This document shows positions 18,951-28,192 of a stretch of 64,000 bases of DNA, one piece after another. The notes under the pieces were generated by a model. That model saw only the letters and a list, made by a program, of their open reading frames with translations, was not told where the DNA came from and did not search any database. The stretch's first letter is position 1. Each line of letters opens with the position of its first letter. The DNA lies in assembly GCF_009749525.1 (NCBI RefSeq), contig NZ_WOAC01000018.1, positions 45,592 to 109,591 of the forward strand. Reading direction: 5' to 3'. The position numbers and the translations under genes were made by a program. Source of the DNA: Mesorhizobium xinjiangense. Lineage in GTDB: Bacteria > Pseudomonadota > Alphaproteobacteria > Rhizobiales > Rhizobiaceae.

Positions 18951-19610
18951 CTAAAGCGCAGTCGGCTGCATCGGTTCGCTGCCGATCCGCGACAACAGGA
19001 TGACCGCCTGAGTGCGGCTGTCGACGTTGAGCTTCTGCAGCACGGCCGACACATGCGCCTTGACCGTGGCTTCCGACACGTCGAGCTCATAGGCGATCTG
19101 CTTGTTGAGGAGGCCCTCGGCGATCATGCTCAGGACACGCGCCTGTTGCGGCGTGAGTGTGTGCAGGCGCTGGATCAGATCGGAAACGAGGGGATCGGCT
19201 TCCGTGCCGAGCTCGGCCTGCGGCGGCGCAAAGATGCCTCCCTCGAGCACGACATCGACCGCCCGGCGGATTTCCTCCATGCTGGCCGACTTGGAAATGA
19301 AGCCCGACGCGCCAAGGCCGAGCGCACGGCGGATCGTCTCCACATCGTCATGCGCCGAGACCACGACCACGGGAACGGCGCTGTTGAGCGCACGCAAGGC
19401 AACGAGCCCCGACAGGCCGCTCGTACCCGGCATGGTCAGGTCGAGCAGCACCAGGTCGATGTCGTCGTGCTTCAGCACGCGCGACTTGGTGTCGGCAAAA
19501 TTCCCCGCCTCCATGATCTCGGGAGCGTCGAACCCGGCCAGCGCCTGCTTGAGCGCGCCACGAAACAGCGGATGATCATCCGCGATCAGAAATTTGCAGC
19601 CTGACGGCAC
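18951..19610 (-). CDS. LuxR/NarL-type response regulator (CrbR/ErdR-like)
   Basis: 219-aa two-domain regulator. The receiver domain (about residues 5-120) has the acidic pair in ADDHPLF, the phospho-Asp in LVLLDLTMPG, Ser in VVVVSAHDD and Lys in FISKSAS. A LuxR-type HTH (about 150-210, LTPQQARVLSMIAEGLLNKQIA) follows. It is convergent with the SSS-type kinase, from which it is separated only by a repeat. The probable partnership is inferred from adjacency and from the known CrbS/CrbR and MxtR/ErdR pairs. The direct target in those systems is the acetyl-CoA synthetase gene, which is not in this window. Confidence 0.88.
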   Translation of the reverse strand: MPSGCKFLIADDHPLFRGALKQALAGFDAPEIMEAGNFADTKSRVLKHDDIDLVLLDLTMPGTSGLSGLVALRALNSAVPVVVVSAHDDVETIRRALGLGASGFISKSASMEEIRRAVDVVLEGGIFAPPQAELGTEADPLVSDLIQRLHTLTPQQARVLSMIAEGLLNKQIAYELDVSEATVKAHVSAVLQKLNVDSRTQAVILLSRIGSEPMQPTAL

Positions 19611-19838
19611 TGGATTTCCTCCCCCAGGAAACGTTTTTTATCTGCTTTTGGCCTGTCTGACCTGATTATGCGGGGATACCGCCGCATTTCAAGCGCAATG
19701 CGGCATGCGCCGGCGCAACCTGCGCACCGGACGGCAAAATCGCCGCTGGCGCAAAATGTGACTTGCTCCGCCCGAGCACCGCTCCACATAGTCTCTGTCG
19801 AAGGACGTGCAGGCATATTCGTCGGTAGGGTCCTTGCC

Positions 19839-20237
19839 ATGGATCGCATCAGGCAGGTCGCCATCATCTGCGTCGGTCGCGCCGTATTCTTTGGAACGCT
19901 GGCAATCGGCTGCGCGATGATCGGATTTGCCTATGATCCGGTGGCGGTTTTCCGCTCCGGGGCGCACATGATGCTCCTGATGGCCGCGGTCCTGTTGTGG
20001 AAAGCCATTTTCGCGCCGTCGCAAAATCCCAGGAACACCGAGGTGTGGCTCCATCTCGACGAGAAGAGCCGACCGTCGGGTCCGCAATCGGCAAAGGTCT
20101 TCGGCACGATCCTGCGCGAGATCTACGGCCGTTATGCGCTGGGCACGCTCTATGTGGCGTGCGGGCTGTTCCTCATCTCGCTGATCGTTGCCACCGCGAC
20201 CGCGGACATCCCCGGAGCTCGCTTCGACGGCTTGTGA
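19839..20237 (+). CDS. Membrane protein of unknown function
   Basis: 132-aa protein with three predicted helices: two in the first half (about residues 8-65) and one near the C-terminus (about 105-125). Between them is a conserved-looking cytoplasmic stretch (NPRNTEVWLHLDEKSRP) with several charged residues. I recognise it as a type of uncharacterised rhizobial membrane protein. The start at 19839 gives a clean first helix; the frame extends further upstream but with low-quality coding sequence. It is divergent from the response regulator. Confidence 0.65.
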   Translation: MDRIRQVAIICVGRAVFFGTLAIGCAMIGFAYDPVAVFRSGAHMMLLMAAVLLWKAIFAPSQNPRNTEVWLHLDEKSRPSGPQSAKVFGTILREIYGRYALGTLYVACGLFLISLIVATATADIPGARFDGL

Positions 20238-20413
20238 AAAGCTGAAACCGCCATTGTGTCTGCCTGGCGCAGAGCAGCGTCGGGCGATACCCACAGAACA
20301 TTGCCGGCCGGCATTTCCATTCCGCACAGAGACGCGCCATAAAGCGGTCCGCCGATGCTCAAGTGCGCAGCTTGCGTCGGCCATGCCGCAAACCGTCCGG
20401 AGAGCCGCCCCCG

Positions 20414-21235
20414 ATGGACAGCTTCGTCGAAACACACCGCGCCTTCGTCAACACGTGGGAATGCGATGAAAACGCCCATATGAACGTCCAGTTCTATCTG
20501 AAGCGCTTCGACGAGGCGGCGCGCTTCCACGCCGCAATGACGGCGAACGGAGCGTTTGACGGCGCGCCGCCGCGCGTGCGGCTGGTGCGCTACCATGGCG
20601 AGTTGCACGCGGCAGCAACGACCCGCATCCGCTCCGCCACCGTGGCCGCCGGCCCCCATGCCGGGTGCCCGGTCCATCTCATGGAAAGCACCGAGACGGG
20701 TGCGCTTTCGGCCACCGCGCTCGACAGCGATCCGCTGCCCGTGCCCGGCGCCACCGTCGAAGAGGCGGAGATCGAGAAAGCCCTGCCGCGCAGCCTCGAC
20801 CTCGTTGCCGCGACAGCGAAGACGCCGGACGAGATGCTCCGCGCCGGCGGGCTGGCGAGCCATCGCTGCATCGTGCAACCCGGCGAATGCAACGCCCGGG
20901 GCGAGATGCTCGAACAATTCCACGTCGCCCGCTTCTCCGACGGCGCGCCATTCGTGTGGGAACTGGCCGGCATCGGCACCGGCTGGCTACGCGAGAAAAA
21001 TTACGGGCGCGTGGCGCTGGAGATGAAGATCACCCATCACCGGCCGGCACTGGCCGGTGATGCCCTGGTGCAATATTCGGTGCCCTCGACGCCCGGCGGC
21101 AAGACGTTTCGCCTGCGCCACGAGATCGTGAGGTTTTGCGACAACGCGCCGATCGCCACCGGCGAGGTCGTCGCCGTCGTGCTCGACCTGACGACACGCA
21201 AGACCGTGGCGCTGCCGCAGACAAGCCAGGGTTAG
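20414..21235 (+). CDS. Acyl-CoA thioesterase-like double hotdog protein
   Basis: 273-aa protein with two hotdog-like halves. The N-terminal half holds ENAHMNVQFYLKRFDEA, close to the Asp/Asn-x-x-x-H-x-N-N active-site region of 4-hydroxybenzoyl-CoA-type thioesterases. The second half begins around residue 145. Predicted role: hydrolysis of an acyl-CoA or acyl-ACP thioester in the cytoplasm; the substrate is unknown. MDSFVETHR is taken as the start because it lines up with the hotdog fold. Its 3' end overlaps the convergent secreted-protein gene by 4 bp. Confidence 0.75.
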   Translation: MDSFVETHRAFVNTWECDENAHMNVQFYLKRFDEAARFHAAMTANGAFDGAPPRVRLVRYHGELHAAATTRIRSATVAAGPHAGCPVHLMESTETGALSATALDSDPLPVPGATVEEAEIEKALPRSLDLVAATAKTPDEMLRAGGLASHRCIVQPGECNARGEMLEQFHVARFSDGAPFVWELAGIGTGWLREKNYGRVALEMKITHHRPALAGDALVQYSVPSTPGGKTFRLRHEIVRFCDNAPIATGEVVAVVLDLTTRKTVALPQTSQG

Positions 21236-21669
21236 GTCCTCTCGGGCGTCCCCTCCTGCGGCGTGCTTTTCTCGGGCGCGCCGTCGAAATCCTTGACGAT
21301 GTCCATGAAGCGGCGGAAGAAGCGCTCCATGTAGCTCATCGATTTCTCGAATTCCTCTTCGGTGGGAAGCCCGTCGTTGGTGGCCGGCGTCTCGCCCTCG
21401 AGCGCACTCAGCCGCTTGTCGATCGCGGCGACGTCGTCCTGCAACGCCTCGATCTGGTCCTGCAGCGCATCGCGGTCGTCGGCGGCAAGCTTGCAGACGA
21501 GCTGACCCGAGCGCTCCTCGCAGATCGACATCTGGCCGGTCTCGGTGTCCATGCGGACATAGCCCTCGTTGGTCTTTTCAAGCTGATACCGACCGCTGTC
21601 CTGCGCCGAAGCCGTCGCCACGCCGAATGCAAGGGTGGCGGATATCACGATGATGGATCTGAAATGCAT
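21232..21669 (-). CDS. Secreted coiled-coil protein, unknown function
   Basis: 145-aa protein with a Sec signal peptide (about residues 1-22, ending ATASA). The mature part has a small domain with two cysteines (SICEERSGQLVC), which could form a disulfide, then a coiled coil (about 66-95, DALQDQIEALQDDVAAIDKR) and an acidic, low-complexity tail. I recognise no family. Periplasmic location is inferred from the signal peptide. Confidence 0.65.
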   Translation of the reverse strand: MHFRSIIVISATLAFGVATASAQDSGRYQLEKTNEGYVRMDTETGQMSICEERSGQLVCKLAADDRDALQDQIEALQDDVAAIDKRLSALEGETPATNDGLPTEEEFEKSMSYMERFFRRFMDIVKDFDGAPEKSTPQEGTPERT

Positions 21670-21827
21670 TGGCCTTTTTCCCGGTTGGCTGGGCCCTGTG
21701 GCCTCGTTTCCACACCATAGCAGACCAGTCGGTTGATGCAGACATTTTGTGCAGGACGTTCAATCGTTCCGCGTGACCAGCGAGCCACCCCTTCCCCTTG
21801 GGCCCGTTTGCCGCTATTGCCCGGGCC

Positions 21828-22175
21828 ATGAGCTCCACCATCTACAAGATCTGTCCCGAGGCAATGTGGCAGTCGGCCGTCGAGGCCGGCGTCTTCAAAG
21901 GCGCGCCGATCGACCTTGCCGACGGCTTCATCCATTTCTCCACCGCCGGCCAGGCTGTCGAAACGGCGGCAAAGCACTTTGCCGGCCAGGGCGGACTGGT
22001 GCTCGTCGCGGTCGACGGCGACAGGCTGGGCAAGGCGCTGAAATACGAGGTTTCGCGCGGCGGTGCGCTGTTTCCGCATCTCTACGCCACGCTGGACCCG
22101 GCGCTCGCGCTGTGGGTCAAGCCCCTGCCGCTCGGCGAGGACGGCCGCCACGTCTTTCCGCCGCTTCAGCCATGA
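21828..22175 (+). CDS. DUF952 family protein
   Basis: 115-aa cytoplasmic protein matching DUF952, with the family signature DLADGFIHFSTAGQAVETAAKHF and a C-terminal DPALALWVKPLPLGEDGRHVFP. The fold is thought to resemble glutathione-S-transferase-associated or ADP-ribosyl-type small domains, but no function is proven. The gene overlaps pyrD by 4 bp (ATGA), so the two are translationally coupled; this pairing is common in Rhizobiales. Confidence 0.88.
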   Translation: MSSTIYKICPEAMWQSAVEAGVFKGAPIDLADGFIHFSTAGQAVETAAKHFAGQGGLVLVAVDGDRLGKALKYEVSRGGALFPHLYATLDPALALWVKPLPLGEDGRHVFPPLQP

Positions 22176-23257
22176 ACGGACTTCTGGATCGGATCGGGCA
22201 GCGCGCCCTCTTCGCCTTCGATCCCGAAACCGCGCATGGCCTGTCGATCAAGGCGCTGAAATCGGGCCTCGTGCCGTGCCCGCGATCTTCTGACGACCAG
22301 CGGCTGGCCGTGCGCGTGGCGGGCCTCGACTTCCCCAACCCGCTCGGCATGGCGCCGGGCTACGACAAGAACGCCGAGGTGCCCGACGCACTCCTGGCGT
22401 TCGGCTTCGGCTTTGCCGAGGTTGGCACGCTGACGCCCAAGCCGCAGCCGGGCAATCCGAAGCCGCGCATCTTCCGTCTCACGGCCGACAGCGCGGTGAT
22501 CAACCGGCTCGGCTTCAACAATGAGGGCCATGACGCGGCCTTCGCGCGGCTTGCCGCCCGGCGCGGGCGGCCCGGCATCGTCGGCATCAATATCGGCTCC
22601 AACAAGGACGCCGCCGATCGCATCGCCGACTACGAGGCAGGTGTTGCCCGCTTCGCCGCCCTCGCCTCCTATCTGACCGTCAACGTCTCCTCGCCCAACA
22701 CGCCGGGGCTGCGCAATCTGCAAGGCCGCGAGGAGCTTGCCGGGCTCCTGTCGCGCGTGGCGGCGGCACGCGCCGCGTCTTCCAATCCCGCCGTGCCGGT
22801 CTTTTTGAAGATCGCGCCGGACCTGCACGAGGACGATCTCGACGACATCGCGGCCGAAATCGAGGCGCACGGCATTGATGGCGTGATCGTTTCCAACACC
22901 ACCTTGTCGCGGGCCGGATTGAAATCGACGGCGTTGACCAGCGAAGCCGGCGGCCTGTCCGGCCGGCCGCTCTTTGCCCGCTCCACGGCAATTCTGGCCC
23001 GCATGCGCAAGCGGCTCGGGCCCAAGCGGGCCATCATCGGCGTCGGCGGCGTGGAGTCCGGCGCTACAGCGCTTGAGAAGATCCGCGCCGGCGCCGACCT
23101 GGTGCAGCTTTATACCGGCATGATCTATGCGGGCCCGTCGCTGCCGGGCAGGATCGTCGGCGAATTGTCACGCTTTGCGGCCAGAGAAGGGCTCGGCTCG
23201 ATCGCCGAGATCCGCGACGCGCATGTCGACAAATGGGCCGACACGCCCATCGATTGA
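22172..23257 (+). CDS. pyrD: Dihydroorotate dehydrogenase (quinone), class 2
   Basis: 361-aa FMN enzyme of pyrimidine synthesis that oxidises dihydroorotate to orotate and passes electrons to the quinone pool at the inner membrane. The N-terminal helical extension (about 1-45) that docks class 2 enzymes to the membrane is present, as are NPLGMAPGYDKNAEV, GFAEVGTLTP, NVSSPNTPGLR (serine catalytic base, class 2) and the FMN-phosphate region IIGVGGVESG. It is coupled to the DUF952 gene upstream. Confidence 0.97.
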   Translation: MNGLLDRIGQRALFAFDPETAHGLSIKALKSGLVPCPRSSDDQRLAVRVAGLDFPNPLGMAPGYDKNAEVPDALLAFGFGFAEVGTLTPKPQPGNPKPRIFRLTADSAVINRLGFNNEGHDAAFARLAARRGRPGIVGINIGSNKDAADRIADYEAGVARFAALASYLTVNVSSPNTPGLRNLQGREELAGLLSRVAAARAASSNPAVPVFLKIAPDLHEDDLDDIAAEIEAHGIDGVIVSNTTLSRAGLKSTALTSEAGGLSGRPLFARSTAILARMRKRLGPKRAIIGVGGVESGATALEKIRAGADLVQLYTGMIYAGPSLPGRIVGELSRFAAREGLGSIAEIRDAHVDKWADTPID

Positions 23258-23263
23258 CGCTGC

Positions 23264-24640
23264 TCAGCCGAAGATTCGGCCGAGCCTGCGCGGCAAGGCA
23301 GCCAGAAGGGTCAGCCCGCGCGCCAACAGGAAGACGTGCAGCGCCGCCCATAGCCCGTCATTGCCGAACCAGGCGGGAAGCGTGGCCAGCGCCGCCAGAA
23401 ACAGCGCGAAGGAGGCCAGCATCAGGTTGCGCATTTCGCGCGACCAGGTGGCGCCGATATAGACACCGTCCATCTGGAAGGCGAGCACGCCCGAGACCGC
23501 GGTCAGCGCCGCCCAGGGGAGATATTGCGTGGCGAGCGCGCGCACGTCCTCAGCCGTCGTGAGGAATGCGATGAGCTGATCGCCGAAGGCGAGGCCGACC
23601 ACGGTGACCAGCCCGGCCAAGACGAAGCCCCAGACCGAGCAGTGCCAGACGGCGCTGACGAAGGCCGGCTTGTGGCGCGCGCCGAGCGCGCGCCCGGCCA
23701 ACTGCTCGGCGGCCGTGGCGAACCCGTCGAGAAAATAGGACGCGACGAGAAAGAGGTTCATCAGCACCGCGTTGGCTGCCAGCGTCACCGTGCCCAGTTG
23801 CGCGCCCTGCCGGGCAAACAGCGCAAAGCACGACAGGAGCACGAAGGAACGGATCATGATGTCGCGATTGATCGCGAACATGGCCATAAGCGCGGTCCGG
23901 TCGAGCAGTTCGGCCCGGCGCGGCCGCGGCAGGCGCCTGAAACGGCGCCAAAGCATCGCCATGCCGACGATGAAGGCGAACAGCTCGCCGCCGACCGTTC
24001 CCCAGGCGACGCCCTCCAGGCCCCAGCCGAGCCCGAGTCCGAGCCAGATCGACAGCGCGATATTGGCACCGTTGAGCATGACCTGCAGAAACAGGCCCCG
24101 ATAGCCCTCGCCCCGGCCGAGCACGTATCCGAGTATGACGTAATTGGCGAGCGCGAAGGGCGACGACAAAAGCCGGATCAAGACGTAGCCACGCAACGCC
24201 GCGGTCACGTCCGGGCCGCCGTCGATGAACCAGGCGCCCGCCCCGGCGATCAGCGGCGCGGCGGCGATGAAGGCAAACCCGCTCAATATGGCGACGACGA
24301 GCCCGCGCCAGAACCAGGCCTGCTCGGCCCGCGCGTCGCCGCGTCCGAAGGCCTGCGCGACGAGACCGGTCGTGCCGGAGCGCAGGAAGTTGAAGGTGGA
24401 AAAGACGAGATCGAAGACGATCGCCCCGGCCGCGAGCCCGCCGAGAAGCGCGGCATCGCCGAACTGGCCGACGACGGCCGTATCGGTCAGCCCGAGCAGC
24501 GGCGTCGTCAGATAGGCGAGCGTCATCGGCACGGCGATCGACAGGACGAGCCGGTTTGTCACCGCAAAGGCGCGCTGCGCCTCGCGTTTTTGCACCGCTC
24601 CTTCGGCCTGTATGTCCTCGATTGTCTGCAAAACCCACAC
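23264..24640 (-). CDS. MATE-family efflux transporter (DinF-like)
   Basis: 458-aa integral membrane protein with 12 predicted helices in two six-helix halves, as in MATE/DinF transporters. It carries the typical SIAVPMTLAYLTTPLLGLTDTAVVG opening helix region and FNFLRSGTTGLVAQAFGRGD. It is expected to export cationic or amphipathic compounds in exchange for H+ or Na+. The first 15 or so residues before VQKREAQRAF look atypical, so the true start may be slightly downstream. It is convergent with pyrD (6 bp). Confidence 0.92.
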   Translation of the reverse strand: MWVLQTIEDIQAEGAVQKREAQRAFAVTNRLVLSIAVPMTLAYLTTPLLGLTDTAVVGQFGDAALLGGLAAGAIVFDLVFSTFNFLRSGTTGLVAQAFGRGDARAEQAWFWRGLVVAILSGFAFIAAAPLIAGAGAWFIDGGPDVTAALRGYVLIRLLSSPFALANYVILGYVLGRGEGYRGLFLQVMLNGANIALSIWLGLGLGWGLEGVAWGTVGGELFAFIVGMAMLWRRFRRLPRPRRAELLDRTALMAMFAINRDIMIRSFVLLSCFALFARQGAQLGTVTLAANAVLMNLFLVASYFLDGFATAAEQLAGRALGARHKPAFVSAVWHCSVWGFVLAGLVTVVGLAFGDQLIAFLTTAEDVRALATQYLPWAALTAVSGVLAFQMDGVYIGATWSREMRNLMLASFALFLAALATLPAWFGNDGLWAALHVFLLARGLTLLAALPRRLGRIFG

Positions 24641-24761
24641 CCGGTTGCGACCGCACCGGCAGGCACGGCAAAAGACCGTGATTTCTAATCAGCCAGGCCG
24701 GCGGCCACAATAGTGCCATCGCGGCCTTTTCCTCGGGCCATGCGCTACCTAGCTGTCAGTC

Positions 24762-25691
24762 ATGGCTCTCCCGATCGTGCACCATCCCGACTATGACGCG
24801 AAGTTCCCGGCCCATCACCGTTTCCCGATGGGCAAGTACAGCCTGTTGATGGAGGCGCTGCGCCAGCGCGGACTGGTCGAGGAGGCCGCGCTTCACGTAC
24901 CGCAGCCGCTTGCGCCGAAGCTGCTCGCGCTGGCCCATGACACAACCTATGTCGACCAGGTCTTATCGCGCAGCGTGCCGGCGCAGATCGAGCGCGAAAT
25001 CGGCTTTCCCGTCGACGATCGCGTCGCGCGGCGTGCGCATCTGGCTTCTTCGGGCACGCTACTGGCGGCCCGCCTGGCGCTCCACCACGGCATCGCCTGC
25101 AACACGGCCGGCGGCAGCCATCACGCCAAGCGCGCCCATGGCGCGGGGTTCTGCACGTTCAACGATGTCGGCGTGGCGGCGAGCATCCTGATTGCCGAAG
25201 GCGTGGTGCGCCGCGTCCTCGTCGTCGACCTCGACGTCCATCAGGGCGACGGCACGGCCGACATCTTTGCCAGGGAGCCGCGCGTCTTCACCTTCTCCAT
25301 GCATGCCGCGACGAACTACCCGGTGCGCAAGATCCCCTCCGATCTCGACATCGCGTTGCCCGACGGCACCGGCGACGCCCATTATCTCGCCAAGGTGGCC
25401 GAAATCCTGCCGCTGCTGCTCGACTATGCCCGCCCCGATATCGTCTTCTACAATGCCGGGGTCGATCCCCATGCCGACGACCGGCTGGGCAAGCTGGCGC
25501 TCTCGGACGACGGGCTCATGGCCCGCGACAGCGCCGTCATCGGCTTTTTCAACGAACGCGGGGTCCCCGTCTGCGGCGTCATCGGCGGCGGCTATGCCAA
25601 GGACGTGCCGGCGCTCGCCGAACGCCATGCGACGCTGTTTGCCACGGCGGCGGAATTTGCCGGCAGACCGGCCGTCAGCGCCGATAGCTGA
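24762..25691 (+). CDS. Histone-deacetylase-family (arginase-fold) hydrolase
   Basis: 309-aa zinc hydrolase of the HDAC/acetoin-utilisation superfamily. The active-site residues are visible: the His pair in GGSHHAKRAHG, the zinc ligands in VDLDVHQGDGTA and NAGVDPHADD, and the closing GGGY. Bacterial members deacetylate acetyl-lysine, acetylpolyamines or related amides; which substrate applies here cannot be told. The last 17 bp overlap the 3' end of the convergent DUF6460 gene. Confidence 0.9.
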   Translation: MALPIVHHPDYDAKFPAHHRFPMGKYSLLMEALRQRGLVEEAALHVPQPLAPKLLALAHDTTYVDQVLSRSVPAQIEREIGFPVDDRVARRAHLASSGTLLAARLALHHGIACNTAGGSHHAKRAHGAGFCTFNDVGVAASILIAEGVVRRVLVVDLDVHQGDGTADIFAREPRVFTFSMHAATNYPVRKIPSDLDIALPDGTGDAHYLAKVAEILPLLLDYARPDIVFYNAGVDPHADDRLGKLALSDDGLMARDSAVIGFFNERGVPVCGVIGGGYAKDVPALAERHATLFATAAEFAGRPAVSADS

Positions 25692-25941
25692 TGAGCCGCA
25701 GGATCAGGAAGGCCGGTATGACGATCGCTGCACCCAGGAGCAGGTAGCCGAGGAAGCGGTCGATGGCCGAAAAGCCCATGCGCCAGATATCGATGAAGAA
25801 GTCGCGGATGCCGTAAAAGACGTCCATCGGCGACCATCCGAAAGTGCTCATGACGATGCCGACGAGGAAGGACACCACGATCAGCTTGAGCGCGATGCGC
25901 AGCGGGCTGTCGCCGAGAAAACGTGTGACGGGTCCAGACAA
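25675..25941 (-). CDS. DUF6460 membrane protein
   Basis: 88-aa protein with two membrane helices (about residues 14-35 and 62-84) and the family pattern TRFLGDSPLRIALKL...GWSPMDVFYGIRDFF...GFSAIDRFLGYLLLGAAIVIP. The start is taken as TTG at 25941 because the conserved family N-terminus begins there and GGAAGAG lies just upstream. The longer GTG-initiated frame runs through a repeat element and is unlikely. Function unknown. Its end overlaps the deacetylase gene on the other strand. Confidence 0.75.
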   Translation of the reverse strand: MSGPVTRFLGDSPLRIALKLIVVSFLVGIVMSTFGWSPMDVFYGIRDFFIDIWRMGFSAIDRFLGYLLLGAAIVIPAFLILRLISYRR

Positions 25942-25961
25942 GGTTCTCTTCCGCTGTTTGT

Positions 25962-25999
25962 GGCTAGCGCGCCAGATCAATTTGAGCGGGACATGTTCC
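25962..25999 (-). repeat. RIME-like repeat, copy E (collapsed fragment)
   Basis: GCTAGCGCGCCAGATCAA joined directly to TTTGAGCGGGACATGTTCC. Both pieces occur in full copy C, but most of the sequence between them is gone. It lies just upstream of the DUF6460 start. Confidence 0.65.
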
Positions 26000-26073
26000 G
26001 GCGATCCCGTGTTCCGGTCCGCCAGATAGAGCCTTTGGGCAGCCGCTTCAAGCCCGCAGCCCACTGCGCGCCT

Positions 26074-27168
26074 TCATCGGTTCATGCGCGTGGCGATGAG
26101 GCGGGCCAGAGCCGGCCCGGCCAGGAGCACGACGAGAAAGCGCGCCAACTGCAGGCTCATGATGAAGGAGATGTCCACGCCGTCGGTTGCCGCCGCGATG
26201 ATGGCGACCGAATCCATCCCGCCGGGACTGGTAGCCAGGAAGGCAGACAACCGATCGACCTCGAAGATGGGCGCGATGATGGCGCCGACACCGGCGCAGA
26301 ATGCGATCAGGGCGAGAATGGAAGCGACGATCTGCGGCAGCGCCCGCGCCGCATGCATCAGGACCGGCCGGGTGAATTTGAGCCCGATCGTCCAGCCGAT
26401 CATCGCATAGCTGACCGCGAGCAACCATTCGGGCAGTTGAAGGTCGATGCCCGCTCCCAGATGCATCAGGCCGCCGAGGATCATCGGCCCGAGAAAGGTG
26501 GCGCCGGCGATCCCCGTCATGCGCCCGCCGAAGGCGCCGACGAGCGCGACGGCGACGGCGGCGGGGAAACCGGGCCAGAGGAGCGGCGGAAACCAGACGA
26601 TCGGCGCGGCCTCCATCCCCGACGTATCGACCCAGAGCCGCGCGATAACCGCCGCACTCAGCGACACGATGATGACGCGCAGATATTGCATGAAGGCCAC
26701 GAGCCTGGCGTCGGCGCCGAACGCGTCCGCCATCAGGACCATGGCGCTCGCCGCGCCCGGCGCCGAGCCCCAGACTGCGGTCGTGCCGGGCAAGGAGCCC
26801 CACCGGCTGATCATGGCCCCCAGCAGGCTGGAGGCAGACAGGGTGCCGACCACCACGCCCAGCACCAGTGGCCAGCGCGACAGCAGTCCGCCGAGCACTT
26901 CGGGCGCGATGGACGCGGCGATGAGACAGCCGATGACGCCCTGGGCGGCAACGAAAATGGCAGGCGCCACCCGCACGCTCGCCCCGTTCACGCCGCAGGC
27001 GATGCCGGCGAGCATCGGCCCAACGAGGAGCGCGGCCGGCAAGCCCAGGCCTTCCAGTATGGCCACGAACAGCGCCGACAACGCCAAAAGCGCGCCCCAT
27101 TGGAAGGGTGGGCGCAGACGTGCCAGACGACTTGGCTTTTCGGGGACGGTCATTGCGCGCTTCGTCAT
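26074..27168 (-). CDS. AbrB-family (duplicated) integral membrane protein
   Basis: 364-aa protein with about ten membrane helices in two homologous halves, the AbrB/YjiH-type 'AbrB duplication' family. Databases often mislabel these as ammonia monooxygenase or AbrB regulators. Each half carries a GLP/GP-rich turn (ALLVGPMLAGIACG and GATFLGPMILGGLMH). There is also a conserved SPGGMDSVAIIAAATD segment near the C-terminus. Likely a transporter, possibly for a dicarboxylate- or sulfur-type anion, but this is not established. Confidence 0.85.
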   Translation of the reverse strand: MTKRAMTVPEKPSRLARLRPPFQWGALLALSALFVAILEGLGLPAALLVGPMLAGIACGVNGASVRVAPAIFVAAQGVIGCLIAASIAPEVLGGLLSRWPLVLGVVVGTLSASSLLGAMISRWGSLPGTTAVWGSAPGAASAMVLMADAFGADARLVAFMQYLRVIIVSLSAAVIARLWVDTSGMEAAPIVWFPPLLWPGFPAAVAVALVGAFGGRMTGIAGATFLGPMILGGLMHLGAGIDLQLPEWLLAVSYAMIGWTIGLKFTRPVLMHAARALPQIVASILALIAFCAGVGAIIAPIFEVDRLSAFLATSPGGMDSVAIIAAATDGVDISFIMSLQLARFLVVLLAGPALARLIATRMNR

Positions 27169-27334
27169 GGATGGTCGACGCCGCCTCTATGGACGACGCC
27201 GAACGACGGCACAATGGGCCACAACCCTGACCGCGTTGACGCGGTGCGATGACCACACAATTGCTTTATTGCTGATCAACTAAAAGGCCCCTATTGCTGG
27301 CCGTCCAGGATCGATGTGGCCAGTGGAGATGCCT

Positions 27335-27964
27335 ATGGCAACGACAACCACCACCGAAACACGACCCGTTGACCAGCATTTGCGCATCCGCGCGCTGTGG
27401 ATAGGCGCGGCACTGATCGCCGGATCGATGTTCTTCACCACCTCCGCGTGGAGCGAAACGAATGGCGCGCACGAGGCCGTGGAGATTGCGGGACTGGGTC
27501 TCGTCTTCGTCTGCCTTCTGGGACGCCTTTGGAGCATCCTCTACATCGGCTCGCGCAAGAACATGGAACTGGCAACCTCGGGTCCCTACTCGGTCACGCG
27601 CAATCCGCTGTATCTCTTTTCCACCATTGGCGCTGCCGGCGTCGGGATGATGTTCGGTTCGCTAGTGATGGCTGCCATTCTCGCGTTTCTGACCTATTGG
27701 CTGTTCGTCGCCACGGCAGCGCGCGAGGAGGCGTTTTTGCGCGGCAAGTTCGGCAGCGCCTACGACAATTATGCTGCGCGCACGCCCCTGTTCTGGCCCG
27801 ACTTTCGCCTCTACCGCGACGAAGTCGAGGTGACATTTTCACCGCTGGCCCTCAAGAGGACGCTCGTCGACGGGATCTACTTCATTGCCCTATTCCCGTT
27901 GCTGGAACTGATCGAGAACCTGCACACGAACAGCTACCTGCCGTCGCTGTTGCACCTTTACTGA
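27335..27964 (+). CDS. Isoprenylcysteine carboxylmethyltransferase-family (PEMT/ICMT-like) membrane protein
   Basis: 209-aa membrane protein with about five helices. The C-terminal half has the SAM-binding features of the family: SGPYSVTRNPLYLFSTIGAAG and EEAFLRGKFGSAYDNYAARTP. The reaction is probably SAM-dependent methylation of a lipid or small molecule in the inner membrane; bacterial substrates are mostly unknown. GTGGAG at 27323-27328 fits the ATG at 27335 better than two earlier in-frame ATGs (27314 and 27329). It is divergent from the AbrB-type gene. Confidence 0.85.
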   Translation: MATTTTTETRPVDQHLRIRALWIGAALIAGSMFFTTSAWSETNGAHEAVEIAGLGLVFVCLLGRLWSILYIGSRKNMELATSGPYSVTRNPLYLFSTIGAAGVGMMFGSLVMAAILAFLTYWLFVATAAREEAFLRGKFGSAYDNYAARTPLFWPDFRLYRDEVEVTFSPLALKRTLVDGIYFIALFPLLELIENLHTNSYLPSLLHLY

Positions 27965-28192
27965 GGAGGACGACATCCGCAGGCCAACTTGCTGGCCGGA
28001 TGCCGCAGGTGTATCCTTTGTCCGCCTGAATATTCGGCCCTAGAGGGCGAATGGCTCGACCGGCCGGCGCAACGGCGAGGTGCTGGTCCGCGCATAGTCA
28101 GAGCCGCTGCGGCGGCTCCTTCGCGAACGTCCCCGCCGCTGCATGCTGTGGTCGGCCGCACATTGTGATCGGACCATGAAAGGAGCACGGCC

